Below, one piece after another: positions 22,546-25,068 of a DNA stretch of 25,068 nt (positions are counted from its first letter, which is position 1; each line of letters begins with the position of its first letter). The stretch spans positions 1 through 25,068 of the forward strand of contig JADHTP010000015.1 in assembly GCA_016784945.1 (NCBI GenBank), written 5' to 3'. The notes beneath the pieces are model-generated. The model saw nothing but the letters and a program-made list of their open reading frames with translations. It ran no database searches and was not told the origin of the DNA. A program made the translations under genes and the position numbers. Origin of the DNA: Deltaproteobacteria bacterium. Lineage in GTDB: Bacteria > Myxococcota_A > UBA9042 > DTJE01.

Positions 22546-24267
22546 TCACAGGCACTCTCCCACGCCGGCGCCCGTCGCGGGTTGCCCGCCCCAGGGCTTG
22601 ATGGTGATGGTGTGTTCCGCCACCCCTGGATCGGTGGTCCAGGCCAGCACGTTGGGATCCAACCGGGACCAGCGCCAGGTCCCGTCCGACACCGTCACGA
22701 TGAACTCGGGGGCCTCCGTGGCCGGATCCTCTCCGTATACGGGCTTGCGCGGGACATAGACCAGGGTGTCCGCCTCGACGTCGCTCTGCCTGAAGACCAG
22801 GGTGAACACGTCGGTGTTGGTCACCGGGGCCCCGTCCCGTCGAACGTCCCGGTCGCGTCCGCGATAGTAGGTGAAGGATCGATCGAAGTCGTGGGAAACC
22901 GGGATCCCCGCGATTCGTTGGGGATAGGGCCGGACGAAGGCCGCAGCGAAACACCTGGGCATGCCCACCTGTTCCGGGTTTTCGGCGAACAGGTGGGGCA
23001 CGACCAGGCTCCGGCTCCCCTCGTTGTCCCGGGCCATGGCCCAGTTCCGGCCGGTTCTGGAATAGTCCCGGTAGAAGGCCGATACCCCGGCGTCCTCGAT
23101 GGCCACCATCTGGTGCATCAGCTCTTCGGGCGCCCCGTCGGCGTCGCCCCGCACACCGAATTCCGCCAGCAGCAGCGGCACCCGGAGACCATGGCCAGCC
23201 AGGGTCAGCGCATTCTGGAGGAAGCAGGACAGGTGGTCGCCGTCAACGTCGGATTCGTCGCCTTGTGGCGGGTGGACCGAAAACACCGAACCGCCCAGGG
23301 GTGGCGCCGACAGGCCCGTCTCCCGGCCGTCCCAGTCACCGGACAGGGGTCGCACGGCGGGATCGAAAAAGAACAGGGCGTCCCGATCCACGTTCCTGAC
23401 CGTGGTGGCGAACCGTCGATAGAACTCCCGCAAGGTGTCTTCGCACCCCTTCGCGCCGGCGTACACCAGGGACCCGGGTGCGTCGTCAAAGCACTGGGGT
23501 TCGTTGAACAGGCCGTAGCCCACCACGGCCTCGTGGCTCTGGAGGACCTCGGCCAGTTTGTGGAAGGCCCAGATCACGTGGTCCTGGAGGGACAGGTCGT
23601 CGGGTGTCCAGGTCCCGTCCCAGAAGTCCGCCCACCACCGCAGGTGGCGGGGCAGGTCTGTGAGACCCGGTGCATTCACATAGGTGCAGTCCCGTTCCAG
23701 GGCTTCCGGATCGATCACGCCCTTGCGGTGGGCCCACCGGGGGGCCCCCGTGCCGCCGAGACACCGGGAGACGTATTCCTGGTGGTGGTCCACGATGACC
23801 GCCATGCCATGGAGGTGGGCCGCGTCCAGGAACCATCGGATGTATTCCAGGTGATCCAGGTTGAACTGGCGGGGGCCCGTTTCCAGGGCCTCCCACGGGA
23901 CCTGGAGCCGCACGGCGTTCACGCCCCAGGATCGCAACTGCTCGAAGGCCTCCTCGTCCTCCAGGGCGATGGGGCGGAAGGGGGGGACGCGGGAGCCGCT
24001 GCCCATGTTGACCCCGCGGAACAGGACCACCCGTCCCTCGTGATCCACGATCTCGAACCGCTCCCCCACCCGGGCCACGCTGAAGGCGGCGGTCCGGTCC
24101 ACTGGACTGACGGGGACAGCGACGGGCTCGAAGAATTCGGCCCGGTGGTCCGGTTCCCAGGTGCGGGCGGCCTCCCACCGGATCCAGATCACCAGGGCGG
24201 TCGTGGCGACGATGGACAGGGCCGCGAGTGCGCCGAGGGTCTTGCTGACTGTCTTGCCCGCGCTCAC
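22546..24267 (-). CDS. Membrane-anchored GH5 glycoside hydrolase, endoglycoceramidase-like
   Basis: 573 residues from a GTG at 24267 (GGAAGG about 8 nt upstream). One N-terminal transmembrane helix (about 10-29) anchors it, with the rest outside the cytoplasm. VLFRGVNMGSGSRVPPF (82-98) opens the GH5 barrel. The acid/base is Glu256 in GYGLFNEPQCF and the nucleophile Glu369 in LLLAEFGVRGD; DHH at 160-162 is also typical. The last 110 residues look like a beta-sandwich domain. The RGVN-PPF opening and overall length are closest to the endoglycoceramidase branch, which cuts glycan from sphingolipid, but a general endo-glucanase is possible. The GTG overlaps the stop of an upstream remnant (GTGA), so it has lost or shortened a former coupled partner. 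Confidence 0.87.
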   Translation of the reverse strand: MSAGKTVSKTLGALAALSIVATTALVIWIRWEAARTWEPDHRAEFFEPVAVPVSPVDRTAAFSVARVGERFEIVDHEGRVVLFRGVNMGSGSRVPPFRPIALEDEEAFEQLRSWGVNAVRLQVPWEALETGPRQFNLDHLEYIRWFLDAAHLHGMAVIVDHHQEYVSRCLGGTGAPRWAHRKGVIDPEALERDCTYVNAPGLTDLPRHLRWWADFWDGTWTPDDLSLQDHVIWAFHKLAEVLQSHEAVVGYGLFNEPQCFDDAPGSLVYAGAKGCEDTLREFYRRFATTVRNVDRDALFFFDPAVRPLSGDWDGRETGLSAPPLGGSVFSVHPPQGDESDVDGDHLSCFLQNALTLAGHGLRVPLLLAEFGVRGDADGAPEELMHQMVAIEDAGVSAFYRDYSRTGRNWAMARDNEGSRSLVVPHLFAENPEQVGMPRCFAAAFVRPYPQRIAGIPVSHDFDRSFTYYRGRDRDVRRDGAPVTNTDVFTLVFRQSDVEADTLVYVPRKPVYGEDPATEAPEFIVTVSDGTWRWSRLDPNVLAWTTDPGVAEHTITIKPWGGQPATGAGVGECL

Positions 24268-24389
24268 TGCTGACCTTCCTTGGACAGAGAACCCAACAGT
24301 TCGGCGGCGGCCACCATGAACGGTGTGTTTTCTTTCATGTCATGAGGGTGCAAGAGCCCGTGCAGGTTGTCAACATTCCACGGGGGGAA
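24264..24389 (-). pseudogene. C-terminal remnant of an unrecognised gene coupled to GH5
   Basis: The minus frame ending at the TGA 24264-24266 reads PWNVDNLHGLLHPHD, then MKENTPFMVAAAELLGSL and a short tail. It looks like the last 40 or so codons of a real protein. Further upstream the frame enters the palindromic repeat at 24390-24480, and a stop closes it at 24528-24530. The GTGA overlap with the GH5 start is typical of a functional operon in this genome. I think the 5' part was replaced by the repeat. A short leader peptide starting at an internal ATG (24 codons) is the alternative. Confidence 0.45.
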
Positions 24390-24480
24390 GGCGCATGCAA
24401 GCTTGCGCACTCCAGAGTGGGACAATGAGGCGCGGCCGTGGAACGGCCCTTTGGAGTGCGGCAGCGCTGCCGCTTTCTGG
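24390..24480. repeat. Composite palindromic repeat
   Basis: Contains GCAAGCTTGC (24397-24406, perfect 10-bp palindrome), GCACTCCA (24407-24414) with its complement TGGAGTGC at 24452-24459, an inner hairpin GGCCGT-GGA-ACGGCC, and a perfect 16-bp palindrome at 24458-24473 (GCGGCAGC and its complement). The ordered set of palindromes looks like a dispersed intergenic repeat rather than a gene. Confidence 0.6.
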
Positions 24481-24492
24481 CTATGGGCGTCC

Positions 24493-24520
24493 TTGACGGT
24501 ACCCGTGGCGGCGCCATAGT
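24493..24520 (+). promoter_or_regulatory. Candidate promoter of the truncated oxidoreductase
   Basis: TTGACG (24493-24498), 16 nt, CATAGT (24515-24520), 9 nt before the ATG at 24530. The boxes resemble those at 9279 and 17912, though the spacer is shorter. Confidence 0.3.
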
Positions 24521-24529
24521 CTTTCGGTT

Positions 24530-24643
24530 ATGGACAACCCTGACGTGGTCATCGTAGGCTCGGGATTCGGCGGCGCCATCCCCGCGCTGCGTCTGGCCAG
24601 GGACGGCCGGAAGATCCCCATTTTGAAACCGTGGAATCCATGA
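24530..24643 (+). pseudogene. Truncated FAD-dependent (GMC-type) oxidoreductase, N-terminus only
   Basis: The ATG at 24530 opens 37 codons beginning MDNPDVVIVGSGFGGAIPAL, a clear FAD-binding Rossmann start (GxGxxG) as in cholesterol oxidase/GMC-like enzymes, then a TGA at 24641-24643. An overlapping frame continues (ETVESMMQISRASW and on) to a TGA at 24716-24718, so a frameshift plus deletion is likely. The rest of the roughly 500-residue enzyme is absent. Not functional. Confidence 0.6.
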
Positions 24644-24703
24644 TGCAGATCAGTCGCGCCTCCTGGGCGGACGTGCCCAGGGCGGGCTGGTGTTTCGCCA
24701 TGC

Positions 24704-25068
24704 TCATGGATCGCACTTGAGAGTACCGCATTCTTCGAATTCGAGGGTTGAGCGACAAGGCGCATTCTCCTCGGTTCCGGCAAGGTCGATTCTTTCGCCC
24801 AGGAATTTCGTCAGGATGGAGTTCCCATCGTCATCCGCGAGAAATTGAGGTAACGAATTTCTGAGAGCAATGGCAGTGACCAGTTCGGAGGGAGCCAGGC
24901 CGGGCCGGATGGTGCGGATCCACGAGCCGAAGGAGCGCCGGATCATGTCCGAGGTCGTGGCCGAAAGGATCTGTAGCAACAGGGAGGCGATGGAAATCTT
25001 GTCACCGTAGGTCCTGGGCCTTCCCCGTTTCCTTTGCGCGTTCGTCGCCGGTCTCTCGGGACGCCTAT
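24704..25068 (-). CDS. Partial ORF entering from the right edge, possible transposase remnant
   Basis: The minus frame is open from the right edge to a TGA at 24704-24706, 121 codons. It begins with a basic stretch (RKRGRPRTYGDK) of the type found in several DDE transposases, followed by a Leu/Ser-rich helix and an acidic, less ordered tail. I do not recognise the family. A transposase would normally run much further past RGRPR.Y, so this may be shortened or shifted in frame. It lies next to other gene remnants. Confidence 0.35.
   Translation of the reverse strand, partial: RRPERPATNAQRKRGRPRTYGDKISIASLLLQILSATTSDMIRRSFGSWIRTIRPGLAPSELVTAIALRNSLPQFLADDDGNSILTKFLGERIDLAGTEENAPCRSTLEFEECGTLKCDP

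Noticed and set aside
22534..24273. 579-residue plus-strand frame antisense to GH5
   Set aside because: High-GC shadow; the minus strand holds the GH5 catalytic motifs, and this frame shows no recognisable domain.
24481..24783. 100-residue minus-strand frame antisense to the truncated oxidoreductase
   Set aside because: No motif or ribosome-binding site, while the plus strand shows the FAD-binding GxGxxG start.
1..25068. tRNA or rRNA genes
   Set aside because: No cloverleaf-like or rRNA-like stretch was recognised by eye; a covariance search could not be run.

Overview
The window reads as a high-GC, gene-dense segment of a Gram-negative, deltaproteobacterial/Myxococcota-like genome. The case rests on lipoprotein signal peptides followed by Asp/Pro/Gly-rich linkers, very long Cys-rich and calcium-binding repeat lipoproteins, a GYF_2 plus AgmX/PglI-type membrane protein, and many GTGA/ATGA stop-start overlaps. 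I cannot fix the genus from sequence alone.

Layout. 1-4548 (minus): two tandem surface lipoproteins, a 1130-residue protein with MopE and thrombospondin type 3 repeats, then a Cys-rich protein that runs off the left edge. 4653-4708: two 22-bp palindromes. 4802-6768 (plus): a small membrane protein coupled to a NodU/CmcH-type carbamoyltransferase. 6825-9104 (minus): an integral membrane protein of glycosyltransferase-C type coupled to a metallo-beta-lactamase-fold hydrolase. 9107-9246: a heptanucleotide tandem array. 9339-11083 (plus): a GT2 glycosyltransferase overlapping a radical SAM/SPASM enzyme. 11113-11784: endonuclease III. 11842-12100: a deleted IS remnant. 12147-15603 (minus): argS, a SPOR protein, a cupin and RidA as one tight operon, divergent from lipB (15709-16347). 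16401-17321: GYF_2/AgmX protein. 17346-17876 (minus): four-helix membrane protein. 17970-20255 (minus): ribosomal protein S1 with unusual terminal extensions and a structured leader. 20397-20573: a fold-back element. 20641-22479 (plus): a second radical SAM/SPASM enzyme followed 3 nt later by a repeat lipoprotein. 22546-24267 (minus): a membrane-anchored GH5 endoglycoceramidase-like hydrolase. 24264-25068: gene remnants and palindromic repeats.

The most interesting unit is 20641-22479. The lipoprotein has nine tyrosines, every one in a Tyr-Gly-(Pro/Val) motif, four of them in an exact 20-residue (60-bp) repeat. It lies directly behind a SPASM-type radical SAM gene with strong translational spacing. 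This looks like a peptide-modification system in which a surface lipoprotein is the multi-site substrate. The closest precedents known to me are the rSAM/lipoprotein pairs of Bacteroidetes and the splicease class that acts on X-Tyr-Gly motifs; the link is inference.

Housekeeping genes (argS, rpsA, nth, lipB, ridA) are interleaved with envelope and surface genes. Three classes of small repeats sit at gene ends: 22-bp 9-4-9 palindromes, TATYGAC heptamer arrays and a 177-bp fold-back element. Several promoters share a TTGAC-type -35 box with a 17-18 bp spacer.
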